Shown: piece by piece, positions 8,705 to 18,396 of the stretch
Position numbering within the stretch: the stretch's first letter is position 1
Layout: the number at the start of each line of letters is the position of its first letter
DNA from: an uncultured Fodinibius sp.
GTDB lineage: Bacteria; Bacteroidota; Rhodothermia; Balneolales; Balneolaceae
NCBI GenBank assembly: GCA_913057775.1
Contig: CAJXOG010000003.1
Coordinates: 62,001-126,000 of the forward strand
Reading direction: 5' to 3'
DNA length: 64,000 bases
Made by a program: the position numbers and the translations under genes
Notes under the pieces: generated by a model
Seen by the model: only the letters and a program-made list of their open reading frames with translations
Databases searched by the model: none
Told to the model about the DNA's origin: nothing

Positions 8705-9014
8705 TGAGTAAAAGGTGTTCTGTTGCAGCTAAATTTTACAGTCTTGAAAGATAAGGATTTCTTCCCGGATGCTAAACGATTATTGCTGACAAAGAATTCA
8801 GTGCAATTGCCAGATTTACTGTCATGGAAGTTAAATTATACTATTCTGCGAGTGATTTTATGCTTACGGTTTAGATAGCCAAAAATGGAGCGGCAAAATC
8901 ATTCTCAATTCTATAGTTAAATCCGTATTTTGGGCGACTGGAAATTCATATGATGTTAAATATAATGATGTTATTCTGTACGAGTGTGGAATGACATTAA
9001 AAGCAAAGTAATTG
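8705..9014. other. Divergent intergenic region between mrp and gcvT
   Basis: About 310 bp with no credible ORF. It should hold the promoters of both mrp and gcvT. I found no full TTG-N19-21-TAnnTTTG match and no strong palindrome. A short GGAATGACA near the gcvT side resembles a scrap of the extragenic repeats seen elsewhere in the window. Confidence 0.5.
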
Positions 9015-10109
9015 ATGTTAAAACGAACGCCCTTTTACGACCTTCATGAACAAGCCGGAGCTAAGCTTATCAACTTTGGCGGATTTGAGATGCCCGTGCA
9101 GTACGACAGTATCCGCAAAGAACACAACGCCGTGCGCGAAAATGTGGGGATGTTTGACGTATCACATATGGGCGAATTTTATGTGACAGGCGATGAGGCG
9201 ATGGATTTAATTCAACACGTAACCATAAACGATGCCTCAAAATTGGTGCCCGGCAAGGCACAGTACTCTGCGATGTGCTATAAAGATGGCGGCATTGTTG
9301 ATGATCTTTTGGTGTATATGCTTGGAGAGAAGGAGTATATTTTGGTAGTGAATGCTTCCAATATCGAGAAAGATTTTGAGTGGATTGCCGAGAACAATTC
9401 GTTTGATGCGGAGCTGACTAATCTGTCTGATGATACGTGTTTGTTGGCAGTTCAGGGACCAAAATCCGTAGAAACGCTGCAAAAGCTTACGGACACCGAC
9501 CTTTCGGCTATAAAGTTCTATACCTTCGAAGTGGGCACTTTGGCCGGTTATGATAATGTGACGCTGTCGGCGACTGGTTATACTGGGGAAAAGGGATTCG
9601 AGCTTTATTTTAATAAAGATCACGTTGATCCTGAAGCTATCTGGAATGCCATTATGGAAGCGGGCGAAGAGTTCGGGATTGAGTCCTGCGGGCTCGGAGC
9701 TCGGGATACGCTTCGTCTGGAAAAGGGATTTGCGCTTTACGGCAATGATATTACAAAAGGTACGCATCCGCTTGAAGCACGTATGGGTTGGCTTACCAAG
9801 TTGGATAAAGGTGATTTTGTTGGTCGCGATGCGCTTCTCAAGGCAAAGGAAGAAGGACTTTCACGAAAACTGGTTGGCCTTACTATTGATGATAAGCGAT
9901 CTATTCCGCGAAAGGGTTATACTATTTTTGATGAGGAGGATAATGAGATAGGCTTCGTAACTAGCGGTTCTCGTTCTATCACGCTGGGCACTAACATTGC
10001 TATGGGGTATGTGGATATTAACTACACTGATGAGGGATCATCGGTTTTTGTAGAGATCCGAAACAAAAAAGCCGAGGCTACAGTAACAAAGCCACCGTTT
10101 GTAAAATAA
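9015..10109 (+). CDS. gcvT: Aminomethyltransferase (glycine cleavage T-protein)
   Basis: GcvT takes the aminomethyl group from lipoylated H-protein, releases ammonia and passes the one-carbon unit to tetrahydrofolate. The 364-residue product shows [10 protein letters not shown] at the start, [19 protein letters not shown] and [21 protein letters not shown], all standard in T-proteins rather than the YgfZ branch. The ORF track starts one codon earlier at TTG 9012; the ATG at 9015 is preferred. No gcvH or gcvP is adjacent, so the rest of the complex must be elsewhere. Confidence 0.93.
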   Translation: MLKRTPFYDLHEQAGAKLINFGGFEMPVQYDSIRKEHNAVRENVGMFDVSHMGEFYVTGDEAMDLIQHVTINDASKLVPGKAQYSAMCYKDGGIVDDLLVYMLGEKEYILVVNASNIEKDFEWIAENNSFDAELTNLSDDTCLLAVQGPKSVETLQKLTDTDLSAIKFYTFEVGTLAGYDNVTLSATGYTGEKGFELYFNKDHVDPEAIWNAIMEAGEEFGIESCGLGARDTLRLEKGFALYGNDITKGTHPLEARMGWLTKLDKGDFVGRDALLKAKEEGLSRKLVGLTIDDKRSIPRKGYTIFDEEDNEIGFVTSGSRSITLGTNIAMGYVDINYTDEGSSVFVEIRNKKAEATVTKPPFVK

Positions 10110-10184
10110 AAAGTGGTTGCAGAAGGGAATAGTTACTAATATATCAACTGGGAAAAACAGAGACTACGACATTATTTATAGGAT

Positions 10185-10916
10185 ATGATAAATCAAATTG
10201 ATGTATTTTCATCGGCCCACTCTTTTAAGGAAGAGGATATTCGCGACAAAGCAGTGGTGATGATTGATGTACTGCGGGCCAGCTCAACGATGGTTACGGC
10301 ATTGCAAAATGGTGCGAAGGGCGTTATTGCGGTTGAAGATATGGATGAAGCCAGCAAGATTTCGCATAATCTGGATGCGGAAAGCTTTTTAATGAGTGGT
10401 GAAAAAAACGGCGTTACCATTGAAGGATATGATTTGGGAAATTCCCCATTGGAACATACCAGGGAAGTAGTAAATGGCAAGACGATCATCCTCAACACCA
10501 CGAATGGCACAAAAGCAATACGGCGGTGCAGTTTGGCTGACCAAATTATTGTAGGTTCTTTTTTAAATCTGAATGCCATTGTTGAATATTTGCAGAGTCT
10601 TGATGAAGAAGTGCTGCTGGTGTGTGCTGGGTGGCGTGGCCGACTTTCACTGGAGGATATTCTTTGTGCCGGGAATATTATTTACGAACTTTGTGGAGGG
10701 AATTTACCAAATGAGGCCAGAGACGGAGCAAAAGTTGCTTTTGGTCTTTATGAAAAATTTAGGGATGATATAGAAAATAGCATCAAATCATCGAATTACG
10801 CGGTACGCCTCAAGGATATTGTAAGCAAAGAGGACCTTGAGTATTGTTGTCAACGCAGTATTACGGATATTTTACCGGCACTTAATGAAGGAATCATTAC
10901 AGATATAAATGGCTAA
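10185..10916 (+). CDS. comB: 2-phosphosulfolactate phosphatase family protein
   Basis: The ComB family removes phosphate from 2-phosphosulfolactate to give sulfolactate. The 243-residue product carries the family motifs VVMIDVLRASSTM near the N-terminus, a GEKNG loop, DLGNSPLE, and TTNGTKAI mid-protein. ComB was described for coenzyme M synthesis in methanogens, but homologues are widespread in bacteria that do not make coenzyme M, so the physiological substrate is uncertain. The 3' end overlaps ftsK by 8 bp, which implies co-transcription. Confidence 0.85.
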   Translation: MINQIDVFSSAHSFKEEDIRDKAVVMIDVLRASSTMVTALQNGAKGVIAVEDMDEASKISHNLDAESFLMSGEKNGVTIEGYDLGNSPLEHTREVVNGKTIILNTTNGTKAIRRCSLADQIIVGSFLNLNAIVEYLQSLDEEVLLVCAGWRGRLSLEDILCAGNIIYELCGGNLPNEARDGAKVAFGLYEKFRDDIENSIKSSNYAVRLKDIVSKEDLEYCCQRSITDILPALNEGIITDING

Positions 10917-13455
10917 AAAAAGTAGTTCAGATAGTTTTTTGGGAGGCCTTTCGGAATCCCGGAAAATGGAAATACTGGGGATTTTGGTGATGGCCGTCGG
11001 CGGCCTGCTTGGGTTTAGTATAGTTACGTACAACCCGGCGGATTATACCCTGATCCAATCGCTATCGACCGATAGTTTGTTTGCGCTGGATCAAGGTCCG
11101 GCTCTCCGCATCCAAAATGGATTAGGCGTTATTGGAGCTTATTTAGCCCACTTCTTTGTCCACCTGCTTTTTGGATATATGAGTATCATCATGCCGCTTA
11201 TTATCGTAGGATACGGCTGGTTTGTTTTTAGAAATCGGGATGTTGGCCTAATGCTGTGGCCTACGGCTTATGGCATCTGGAGCATGGTATTGTTATCGAC
11301 TATTTTGGGATGGCTGAACACTAATTATGAATGGGTTGAGTCGGTATGGAATGGTTCGGCGGGATATTATATGGCTCGTATCCTGCAAAATATTACAGGG
11401 ATTGGCTCTATTATTATTCTGTCGGTATTGCTGCTAACAACTTTCCTGGCACTGCTTGATCGCGACCTTCAGCATACCGTAGAACGTGTGAAGGATTGGA
11501 TTGAGAATGTCAAGCAATCATATGCGGATTGGAAAGAGCGCCGACGCCAGAAAAAAGAGAAAAAAAGAAAGCAAAAGCAGGAGGAAGCCGAGCAAAAAGA
11601 GATTGAAAAGCAGCGTCAGGCCGAGCAGCAGATGCGTGAAAATGCTCAACAATCAGAAAAAAAGCAGACTAAGACCCAAACAGAAACGAAGGCCGAACCT
11701 GAAGAAGAGGAGCCTGGATCCCGTTCAATTGATGATATTGTAGAGGAATCGCAGAAGCGCGATCGAGAGCGAATGCGACAGGAAAAAGAAGAAGTGCAAT
11801 CACTTGATCAGCGTCCCCGTGCCGATATTGAAAAGAAGAAGATTGCGGAGGATGAAGAAGACGATGTTGATATTTCGGTGTACGTGGGCGAAGGCGATGA
11901 GCAGGCTGATGAGAAAGAGCTGGATAAACAGAATAAGGATAAAGCCAAGGAAGTTCCCAAGGTTCGCTATAAGTTCCCGACTATAGATCTGCTGGATTCA
12001 CCTCCCAATGAAGGAAACGAAGTTGACCTTGAGGAGATCAAGGAGAATAAGCGCATTATTCTCGATAAGCTGAAGCGCCATAATATTGAAATTCGTAGCA
12101 TTAATGCGATTGTTGGTCCCACAGTTACGCTTTATGAACTTGATCCTGCACCGGATGTCAAAATCAGTAAAATTGAAAGTTATGCCAACGACCTGAAGAT
12201 GGCTACAGCGGCGAAGGGACTGCGTATTATGGCCCCCATTCCTGGCCGATCTGCTGTAGGAATTGAGGTGCCAAATGGATCGCGCGAAACAGTCTTTATC
12301 AAGTCGGTGATTAACACTAAGAAATTTGTAGAAAGTGATTTTGAGCTGCCGGTGGCATTTGGTAAAACCATCGAAAACGAAGTGTTTATGGTGGATCTGA
12401 CCAAGATGCCGCACTTGCTTATTGCAGGGGCCACGGGATCGGGTAAAACGGTAGGTATCAATACGATTATTACGTGTCTGCTGTATAAATGCCATCCCGA
12501 TGATTTAAAATTCGTGATGATTGATCCCAAGAAGATCGAGTTGTCATTGTTTCAGAAAATTGAAAAACACTTTTTAGCTACGCTGCCGGGCGCAGAAGAA
12601 CCTATTATTACGGATACCTCTGCAGCGAAGGAAACGCTTGAAAGTCTAACCAAAGAGATGGACGAGCGCTACGACTTGCTCAAGGATGGTATGGTCCGTG
12701 ATATTCGTTCTTATAACGAAAAGTTTGACAACGGTGATCTCGATGAAGACGAAGGGCACCGTCATCTGCCTTATATCGTGGTGCTTATAGATGAGTTGGC
12801 TGATTTGATGATGACAGCCGGGAAAGATATTGAGGAGCCGATTGCCCGATTGGCTCAGCTGGCTCGTGCGGTAGGTATTCACTTGGTAGTGGCAACACAG
12901 CGTCCATCGGTGAATGTGGTTACGGGTACGATTAAAGCCAACTTTCCCGCACGTATTGCGTACCAGGTGGCCTCAAAGGTTGATTCAAGAACGATCCTTG
13001 ATACAGGTGGGGCCGATCAGCTTATTGGTCGCGGTGATATGTTGTTTACCAACGGCGGCGGCATGACCCGAATCCAGAATGCTTTTGTATCGACTGAAGA
13101 GGTGGAAGAGATTACTGATTTCATTGGAAATCAGCGGGGATACAATAATAAATACGAATTGCCTGTTTTAGAAGATGAAACCTCATCAAGTGGTGACATT
13201 CCTGATCCACTGGAGGACATTGATGAGCTTTTTGAAGCGGCTGCCAAAGTTATTGTGTTGCACCAGCAGGGATCGGTATCGCTGCTGCAGCGTAAACTTA
13301 AGATCGGCTATAATCGTGCCGGACGAATTGTTGACCAGCTGTATAATGCCGGTGTGGTTGGCCCTTACCAGGGCAGTACGGCGCGCGATGTGTTAGTTGA
13401 CGATGAAGAAGAATTAGAAGAATTATTAGATGATCTTGAAGAATTTGAGCGATAG
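10909..13455 (+). CDS. ftsK: DNA translocase FtsK/SpoIIIE
   Basis: FtsK anchors at the division septum and pumps chromosomal DNA so the termini can be resolved. The 848-residue protein has four or five membrane helices in residues 20-185, then a long charged linker (about 200-345) full of Lys/Glu/Gln, then the motor: Walker A GATGSGKT (507-514), IDELADLMM as the Walker B region, and a C-terminal winged-helix gamma domain (LLQRKLKIGYNRAGRIVDQL) that reads KOPS-type sites. The tail is a run of Asp/Glu. Its 3' end overlaps the next gene by 26 bp. Confidence 0.97.
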   Translation: MAKKSSSDSFLGGLSESRKMEILGILVMAVGGLLGFSIVTYNPADYTLIQSLSTDSLFALDQGPALRIQNGLGVIGAYLAHFFVHLLFGYMSIIMPLIIVGYGWFVFRNRDVGLMLWPTAYGIWSMVLLSTILGWLNTNYEWVESVWNGSAGYYMARILQNITGIGSIIILSVLLLTTFLALLDRDLQHTVERVKDWIENVKQSYADWKERRRQKKEKKRKQKQEEAEQKEIEKQRQAEQQMRENAQQSEKKQTKTQTETKAEPEEEEPGSRSIDDIVEESQKRDRERMRQEKEEVQSLDQRPRADIEKKKIAEDEEDDVDISVYVGEGDEQADEKELDKQNKDKAKEVPKVRYKFPTIDLLDSPPNEGNEVDLEEIKENKRIILDKLKRHNIEIRSINAIVGPTVTLYELDPAPDVKISKIESYANDLKMATAAKGLRIMAPIPGRSAVGIEVPNGSRETVFIKSVINTKKFVESDFELPVAFGKTIENEVFMVDLTKMPHLLIAGATGSGKTVGINTIITCLLYKCHPDDLKFVMIDPKKIELSLFQKIEKHFLATLPGAEEPIITDTSAAKETLESLTKEMDERYDLLKDGMVRDIRSYNEKFDNGDLDEDEGHRHLPYIVVLIDELADLMMTAGKDIEEPIARLAQLARAVGIHLVVATQRPSVNVVTGTIKANFPARIAYQVASKVDSRTILDTGGADQLIGRGDMLFTNGGGMTRIQNAFVSTEEVEEITDFIGNQRGYNNKYELPVLEDETSSSGDIPDPLEDIDELFEAAAKVIVLHQQGSVSLLQRKLKIGYNRAGRIVDQLYNAGVVGPYQGSTARDVLVDDEEELEELLDDLEEFER

Positions 13456-14065
13456 TTTAAATGTAGTTCTCATAGTAATAATTATTGGCTTGGGGTTGCC
13501 TTCGTTGGCTCTGGGACAGCAGTCCTATTTTTCAGACTTAAAACAGATATTTGAAGAGGGATCTGTTTTAAAGGCTGATTTTTATCATCAAACCGTAGAC
13601 TCTTACACTCAGGATACGGTTTCCAGCAGTGGACGTATTTGGGTTGGAGGTCAAAAGTATAGGGTCGAGGCCGATAATAAATCTGTTGTTGTGGATGGAG
13701 AAACATCTATGGTATATGACGATGATAGAAATCGGGTTATCATTAGCAAATACGAGCCGGAAGATGACGACTTCGCACCTTCGCGAATCTTGAATGGAGT
13801 TGATTCTACATTTACGGTGCAGACTCAGGAAAAGCGAGAAGGTGATATATATATTTTGTTGTCTTCGGATGATCCTTTTGCGATCTATAAAGAAGTTGAA
13901 ATCTTTCTTTCAAATAGTCTGGTACCCCAAAAGATTGAAGCAGTGGATCCGGCCGATAATGTAATTACCACTACCTTTTCTGGCGGTGAATTTATGGAGC
14001 CGGAGGAAGGAATGTTTATCCTTAGCTATCCCGAGAGCGCCGAAAAAGTTGACATGCGAAACTAA
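13430..14065 (+). CDS. lolA: Outer-membrane lipoprotein carrier LolA-like protein
   Basis: LolA shuttles lipoproteins from the inner-membrane Lol transporter across the periplasm. The 211-residue product has a signal peptide (hydrophobic to about residue 29, ending LALGQ) and an all-beta body with the LolA-type opening, in which a helix is followed by FYHQTVDS and GRIWVGGQKYRVE. The start at 13430 lies inside the end of ftsK; this ftsK-lolA order recurs in Bacteroidota. Sequence identity to proteobacterial LolA is visibly low, so the name rests on fold pattern plus context. Confidence 0.8.
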   Translation: MILKNLSDSLNVVLIVIIIGLGLPSLALGQQSYFSDLKQIFEEGSVLKADFYHQTVDSYTQDTVSSSGRIWVGGQKYRVEADNKSVVVDGETSMVYDDDRNRVIISKYEPEDDDFAPSRILNGVDSTFTVQTQEKREGDIYILLSSDDPFAIYKEVEIFLSNSLVPQKIEAVDPADNVITTTFSGGEFMEPEEGMFILSYPESAEKVDMRN

Positions 14066-14082
14066 CATATTGTTAGAGATTA

Positions 14083-15114
14083 ATGTATAAAAAAATAATT
14101 AAGATTGGGCTTGCATTATCGCTGGGAGCCCTTTTTCTGTGGTTGGCATTTCGCAATGTACGGCTGCAAGAAGTGTGGGAATATTCAAAGAATATCCAGT
14201 TTGGCTGGTTGTTTCCCTTCGCGATTACAGCCCTGTTTAGTCATATTTTTAGAGCCGAACGCTGGCGCCTTTTTATTGAACAGGACAAGCAAGATCTTGA
14301 CCGCATCACTTTGATTTCAGGGGTATTGGTTGGATACATGATGAACCTCGTTGGTCCGCGCTTTGGGGAGGTTTCCCGTCCGGTATATGTAGGCAAAAAG
14401 GAGGGGTTAAGCAGTTCCAAATTAATGGGCACAATTGTATTAGAGCGAGTAATTGACGTTGCGGTAATGGCATTTCTTATGGTGGTGGTTTCGGTGTATG
14501 TTATTGCCGATCTGAATTTACTGCGACAGATTTTTGGAGATGAAACCATTAATTTTCTCACGAATGAGTCGAGCTTGCTAACCTATTTGTGGGTGGCGTT
14601 TTTGCTGGCAGCTGTTATTGGCATTGGGTACTTGTTAATAAAGTTTGTAGTCTATCTCGGTTCAAGATTTGAAGTTCTTCGAAGGTGGATTTTTAAGGCT
14701 AAAAGGGCCTATATCATGTTTAGAAATGGACTTTTGGCAGCACGCGATGTAGAACGGTGGTGGTTGTTTATTATTTATACCGTTTTAATCTGGTTGTGCT
14801 ACACTTTGATGACTTATATTCCATTCTGGATGTTTGATATGCAAGAGGCGTATAATCTGGATATGCTGGATGCACTCGTGATTACCGTAATTTCTGCCAT
14901 CGGAATTGCTATTCCGTCGCCCGGTGGATTGGGAACCTATCACTATTTTGTAAAACAGTCACTACTGGTATTATTTGCCGTACCCGCAGTTACCGGTATC
15001 GCTTATGCAACGGTTACCCATGGAGTGATGGTGTTATTTGTTTCAAGTATAACGCCCATATTTTTATTCATTGATAAGCTTCGATCGACCAAGGCGGGTG
15101 AGCCGGTTGTTTGA
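14083..15114 (+). CDS. Flippase-like integral membrane protein (UPF0104, YbhN/lysyl-PG synthase TM region)
   Basis: A 343-residue polytopic inner-membrane protein. The family signature is present: FRAERWRLFIE after the second helix, then GVLVGYMMNLVGPRFGEVSRPVY, then later PSPGGLGTYHYF. This domain is shared by the flippase part of MprF, by glycosyltransferase-associated transporters and by YbhN. No aminoacyltransferase domain is attached, so a lipid-linked substrate transporter is the likely role, with substrate unknown. It follows the lolA-like gene by 17 bp. Confidence 0.85.
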   Translation: MYKKIIKIGLALSLGALFLWLAFRNVRLQEVWEYSKNIQFGWLFPFAITALFSHIFRAERWRLFIEQDKQDLDRITLISGVLVGYMMNLVGPRFGEVSRPVYVGKKEGLSSSKLMGTIVLERVIDVAVMAFLMVVVSVYVIADLNLLRQIFGDETINFLTNESSLLTYLWVAFLLAAVIGIGYLLIKFVVYLGSRFEVLRRWIFKAKRAYIMFRNGLLAARDVERWWLFIIYTVLIWLCYTLMTYIPFWMFDMQEAYNLDMLDALVITVISAIGIAIPSPGGLGTYHYFVKQSLLVLFAVPAVTGIAYATVTHGVMVLFVSSITPIFLFIDKLRSTKAGEPVV

Positions 15115-15297
15115 ATTTATCCCAAGGATTTTTTTGCTACATGTTAGGCCTTGTTGCAATTCGCTCCTTCTTTTTTCGTTATTCGAAACAGACGAACCCA
15201 AACCGGGTATAAAATTGTCTTAATTGAGACATTAATCGTTGCTAAAAAATTAGTACCTTTAACACTGATTTTAGAGCACCATAGCAGTAAAATTTAT

Positions 15298-17013
15298 ATG
15301 AAAGGGATATCAGCAATAGCATTTATTATCGTATCAGTTTTGGCAGCTAATCCCATAGCTGCTCAACAGCAACAGGATGCTGAATCGTCGATGTTGCCGG
15401 AGATTGATCCACAAGACATTGAAATACGCAGTCAGTTCCAAGCCCGATTCCCAGGGTTACGCCGACAACCTATTTTGGGATTTGACCCCAATCCGCGGGT
15501 ATATCAAATCGATCCCAATCGGACACCCTTCATGGAAACACCTGAGCAGGTTGTCGCCAATCTTCCGGTAAGTCAGCTGTCTCGTCCCGAACCACCGGCC
15601 TATATGGCTTTTCCTTATTCTTCAACACAGAACGTATTTAGTCGGTTTGGCTTTGGAAGCTATGTAAGTCCTGAGGCTCATTTTTGGGGTTTGAAGCGTC
15701 TGAATAACAAGAGTTACATCGGCGGAGATTTTGATTATTCTTCATCAGATGGACACCTGGATAATCAAAACAGTAGCTTTCGCTTTTTTGATGCCAATGC
15801 AGAATACGCAACGAAGTTAAGCGAAAAAAGTCAGCTGTCATTAAACGGGGGATTCAAAACCAGTTTTAACAATATGTTTGATCTGCCCGCGACTACTATC
15901 CCGGGCGATGCTCGAAAAGAGTATAGTGGCATTAATCTGGGAACCGAATTCCGACATTTCAAAAATACCATTACCGGCTGGAAAGCTGATGCTAATATTC
16001 GTTATTACAATATTGATCTGAAAAATGCGGATGCCTTGACTGGGAAGAGTGAAGAGCGGGTGTATAACGTTTCTTTAGCTAAACGGTGGGCTGGTGGAAA
16101 TACCGACGAAACGTTTACTTTAAAAGCGGGTGCCAAGGGTGGAAATTATGAAAATGCTATTGCTCAGGATTCCTGGCTGACCGCTCAGGGTGGCGTGGTG
16201 TATGAGCGCCAGTTTAATTATGCTACCGATATTAAGGTAGATGCCAGTGTCTATTATGCACAAAATAATGTGGATGATGATAACATATACATAGGTCCGG
16301 AGGTAACGGTAGAGCACCCGCTGCTGGATATACTCTCATTAAAAGTTACGGCCGGGGCTCAACCATATATGAAAACACTGGAGCAGCGACACACAGAGAA
16401 TCGATTTTTGACGGTGGAAAATACGCTCCAGCACTCCTATCGTATGTACGGAAAAGGAGAAGCCAGTGTAGAATATACTGATGAGGGTGAGTTTAGCTTT
16501 GGATTTCAATACGAGGATATGTCGGACTATCCTATTTTCCTGCGTTCCGATAACGGGCAAACGGATGGAAATGGGAATCCCCTATATGAATTTTATGAAA
16601 TGCAGTATCGGGATGCTTATAAAGTATCAGCCTATGCGAGTGTAGTGCATCAGATTATTCCCGAGAAATTGCAAGTGAACGGGAAGGTCTATTTACGGTC
16701 GCCTAAACTTAAAGGGGGCGGACGTATTCCGTTTGAGGAAAAAATAGGAGTAAACTCTGGCCTAACAGTGCAGCCTTTTGATGGAATTACTTTCGAAGGG
16801 TGGGCTGATTATGTAGGTTCACGAAGAACCTTTCAAGCGAATGAAAAGCTGGATAGCTTTATATTGCTTGGGGGTCAGCTGGATGTGCAAGTTACAGAAC
16901 GATTTGGAGCCTATATAAAATTGGTGAACATCTTAAATCAGGATTACGAGGTTTGGCAAGGGTATAATGAGCGACCGTTTCAGGCGTATGGCGGGGTAAC
17001 AGTAAAATTATAA
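15298..17013 (+). CDS. Outer-membrane beta-barrel protein, TonB-dependent-receptor-like
   Basis: The ORF track opens at 15151, but ATG 15298 starts a clean signal peptide (MKGISAIAFIIVSVLAA...AAQ), so 571 residues are predicted. A short proline-rich region follows (EIDPQDIEIRSQFQARFPG), then alternating amphipathic strands to the C-terminus. The final strands (FGAYIKLVNILNQDYEVWQGYNE) look like the end of a TonB-dependent receptor barrel. No plug domain or TonB box is evident and the barrel is shorter than most receptors, so it may be a plug-less outer-membrane channel. The nearby ExbB-ExbD-TonB genes make an energy-coupled role possible. Confidence 0.75.
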   Translation: MKGISAIAFIIVSVLAANPIAAQQQQDAESSMLPEIDPQDIEIRSQFQARFPGLRRQPILGFDPNPRVYQIDPNRTPFMETPEQVVANLPVSQLSRPEPPAYMAFPYSSTQNVFSRFGFGSYVSPEAHFWGLKRLNNKSYIGGDFDYSSSDGHLDNQNSSFRFFDANAEYATKLSEKSQLSLNGGFKTSFNNMFDLPATTIPGDARKEYSGINLGTEFRHFKNTITGWKADANIRYYNIDLKNADALTGKSEERVYNVSLAKRWAGGNTDETFTLKAGAKGGNYENAIAQDSWLTAQGGVVYERQFNYATDIKVDASVYYAQNNVDDDNIYIGPEVTVEHPLLDILSLKVTAGAQPYMKTLEQRHTENRFLTVENTLQHSYRMYGKGEASVEYTDEGEFSFGFQYEDMSDYPIFLRSDNGQTDGNGNPLYEFYEMQYRDAYKVSAYASVVHQIIPEKLQVNGKVYLRSPKLKGGGRIPFEEKIGVNSGLTVQPFDGITFEGWADYVGSRRTFQANEKLDSFILLGGQLDVQVTERFGAYIKLVNILNQDYEVWQGYNERPFQAYGGVTVKL

Positions 17014-17018
17014 TTGCG

Positions 17019-17222
17019 ATGGATAAAGAGTTTATCAAAGCTTTTTCTGAGGTTATACGTGAAGAGATAGCCCGGAAAAATGATGTATGTCTCGAAGGCG
17101 TTGGCCGATTCGAATTTGAACATCAAAAACAATTTCAAAAACAGTATGACAGCGGCCGGGTTGTGATGATGCCGCCCAAGGATACCATCACTTTTATTCC
17201 GGAAAATGAACTGGGGATATGA
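17019..17222 (+). CDS. Small HU-like (CCDC81-type) domain protein
   Basis: A 67-residue protein with an N-terminal helix pair, then LEGVGRFEFEH, then a C-terminal PPKDTITFIPENE strand, the pattern of the bacterial HU-CCDC81 domain. It lacks the long DNA-binding arms of true HU, so DNA binding should not be assumed. It overlaps the next gene by 4 bp (ATGA). In many Bacteroidota two such domains sit in one polypeptide ahead of a membrane helix and SPOR domain; here the first domain is a separate gene. Confidence 0.75.
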   Translation: MDKEFIKAFSEVIREEIARKNDVCLEGVGRFEFEHQKQFQKQYDSGRVVMMPPKDTITFIPENELGI

Positions 17223-18373
17223 TTATCGATAAGGAACAACTGATATCACTTCTTGAAGAAAAATCGGGACTTGAGCGCGAACAGGTTGAGACGCAGCTTT
17301 CAGAGCTGATAAATCGAATACAAAAAGCTGCTGAAGAGAACAAGGCTTTTGAGGTGGAAGGGTTTGGTACTTTTAGTATGGAAGGGGGAAGTTTACAGTT
17401 TGAACCCGGGGATATTCTTGAGACGGAGATTAACAACAAGTATGCGGGAATGAAACCCATCGAGCTTATTGGAGCGTTTAAAGAGCCCGAAAGTGATAAG
17501 GAAATTCCCGAAGTGGATATGACCGAGCCTGAGCTTGGTGATGTAGATACAGAGAATAAGTGGGCTTTTGATTCTGATGTTACCGAAGGAGAGCAAAAAG
17601 AACAAGAAGGCGAAACGATTGAGTCGGAGCCAGAGCTGGATGACGAAGAGCCTGAACCGGAGAAGGTTACGGAGTCAGAAGAGCTAGAAGAGGATCAGAA
17701 AGAGGCAGAAGAAGTTTTTGATGCCGTTTTTGGGACCACAGGTACAGAGCCGGAAGAAACGGAAACCCAAAAAGCTTCGGAGGCCAGTGAGCCTGCTGCA
17801 GAAATTGAAAAAGAAGAGCCGGGAGATCCTATTGGAACCATTATAGTTGCAGTAGTAGTGGTATTGGTTGTAGGGGTTGGCGGATGGCTGGTTTATGATT
17901 TCGGTTTTTCTGGAACAAGCAGTACTGAAGTGCCAACGACTTCTCCCCAAACCACAGAGACGGTGGACCCTGCTGATGACAATACGCAATCAGAGGAACA
18001 GTCTGGTCAAGACCAAGAGGCTGTGGAACCTGAGCAGTCGTCAGCAGTATCAACAGGTGAAGAAGATACTGGCAAGCAACTGGCCACTCAGCAGCAAGAT
18101 CGTTATGGATTGATGGGGCAACCCAATCAAGATATTGCCAATGGTTATACCATTGTGGTACATTCTCTGCGTGATCACCAGCAAGCAGACCAAAATCGTC
18201 AGCAATTACAGGAGGCCGGCTATCGTGCTTTGATAAGTCAGGCTCAAGTTGAGGGAACAACCTATTATCGTGTGGGTATTGGCCAGTTTGAGACGGTCAG
18301 TAATGCACAAAAGGCGATAGGTGATATCCCGGAGCGATACCGAGATAATAATTTCATAAAAAGAATTCAATAA
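17219..18373 (+). CDS. HU-like / transmembrane / SPOR domain protein
   Basis: A 384-residue single-pass membrane protein. Residues 1-75 form an HU-like domain (VEGFGTFSMEGG), 80-195 are very acidic (Glu/Pro/Thr), a hydrophobic helix lies at about 202-224, then a Ser/Thr/Gln/Glu linker, and 305-384 form a SPOR domain (YTIVVHSLRDHQQADQNRQQL... YYRVGIGQFET). SPOR domains bind denuded glycan strands in septal peptidoglycan, so the protein should span the inner membrane with the HU-like domain in the cytoplasm. It may link division-site peptidoglycan to a cytoplasmic partner. Confidence 0.85.
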   Translation: MIIDKEQLISLLEEKSGLEREQVETQLSELINRIQKAAEENKAFEVEGFGTFSMEGGSLQFEPGDILETEINNKYAGMKPIELIGAFKEPESDKEIPEVDMTEPELGDVDTENKWAFDSDVTEGEQKEQEGETIESEPELDDEEPEPEKVTESEELEEDQKEAEEVFDAVFGTTGTEPEETETQKASEASEPAAEIEKEEPGDPIGTIIVAVVVVLVVGVGGWLVYDFGFSGTSSTEVPTTSPQTTETVDPADDNTQSEEQSGQDQEAVEPEQSSAVSTGEEDTGKQLATQQQDRYGLMGQPNQDIANGYTIVVHSLRDHQQADQNRQQLQEAGYRALISQAQVEGTTYYRVGIGQFETVSNAQKAIGDIPERYRDNNFIKRIQ

Positions 18374-18396
18374 CAGACTCGTAACTATATAAAATT

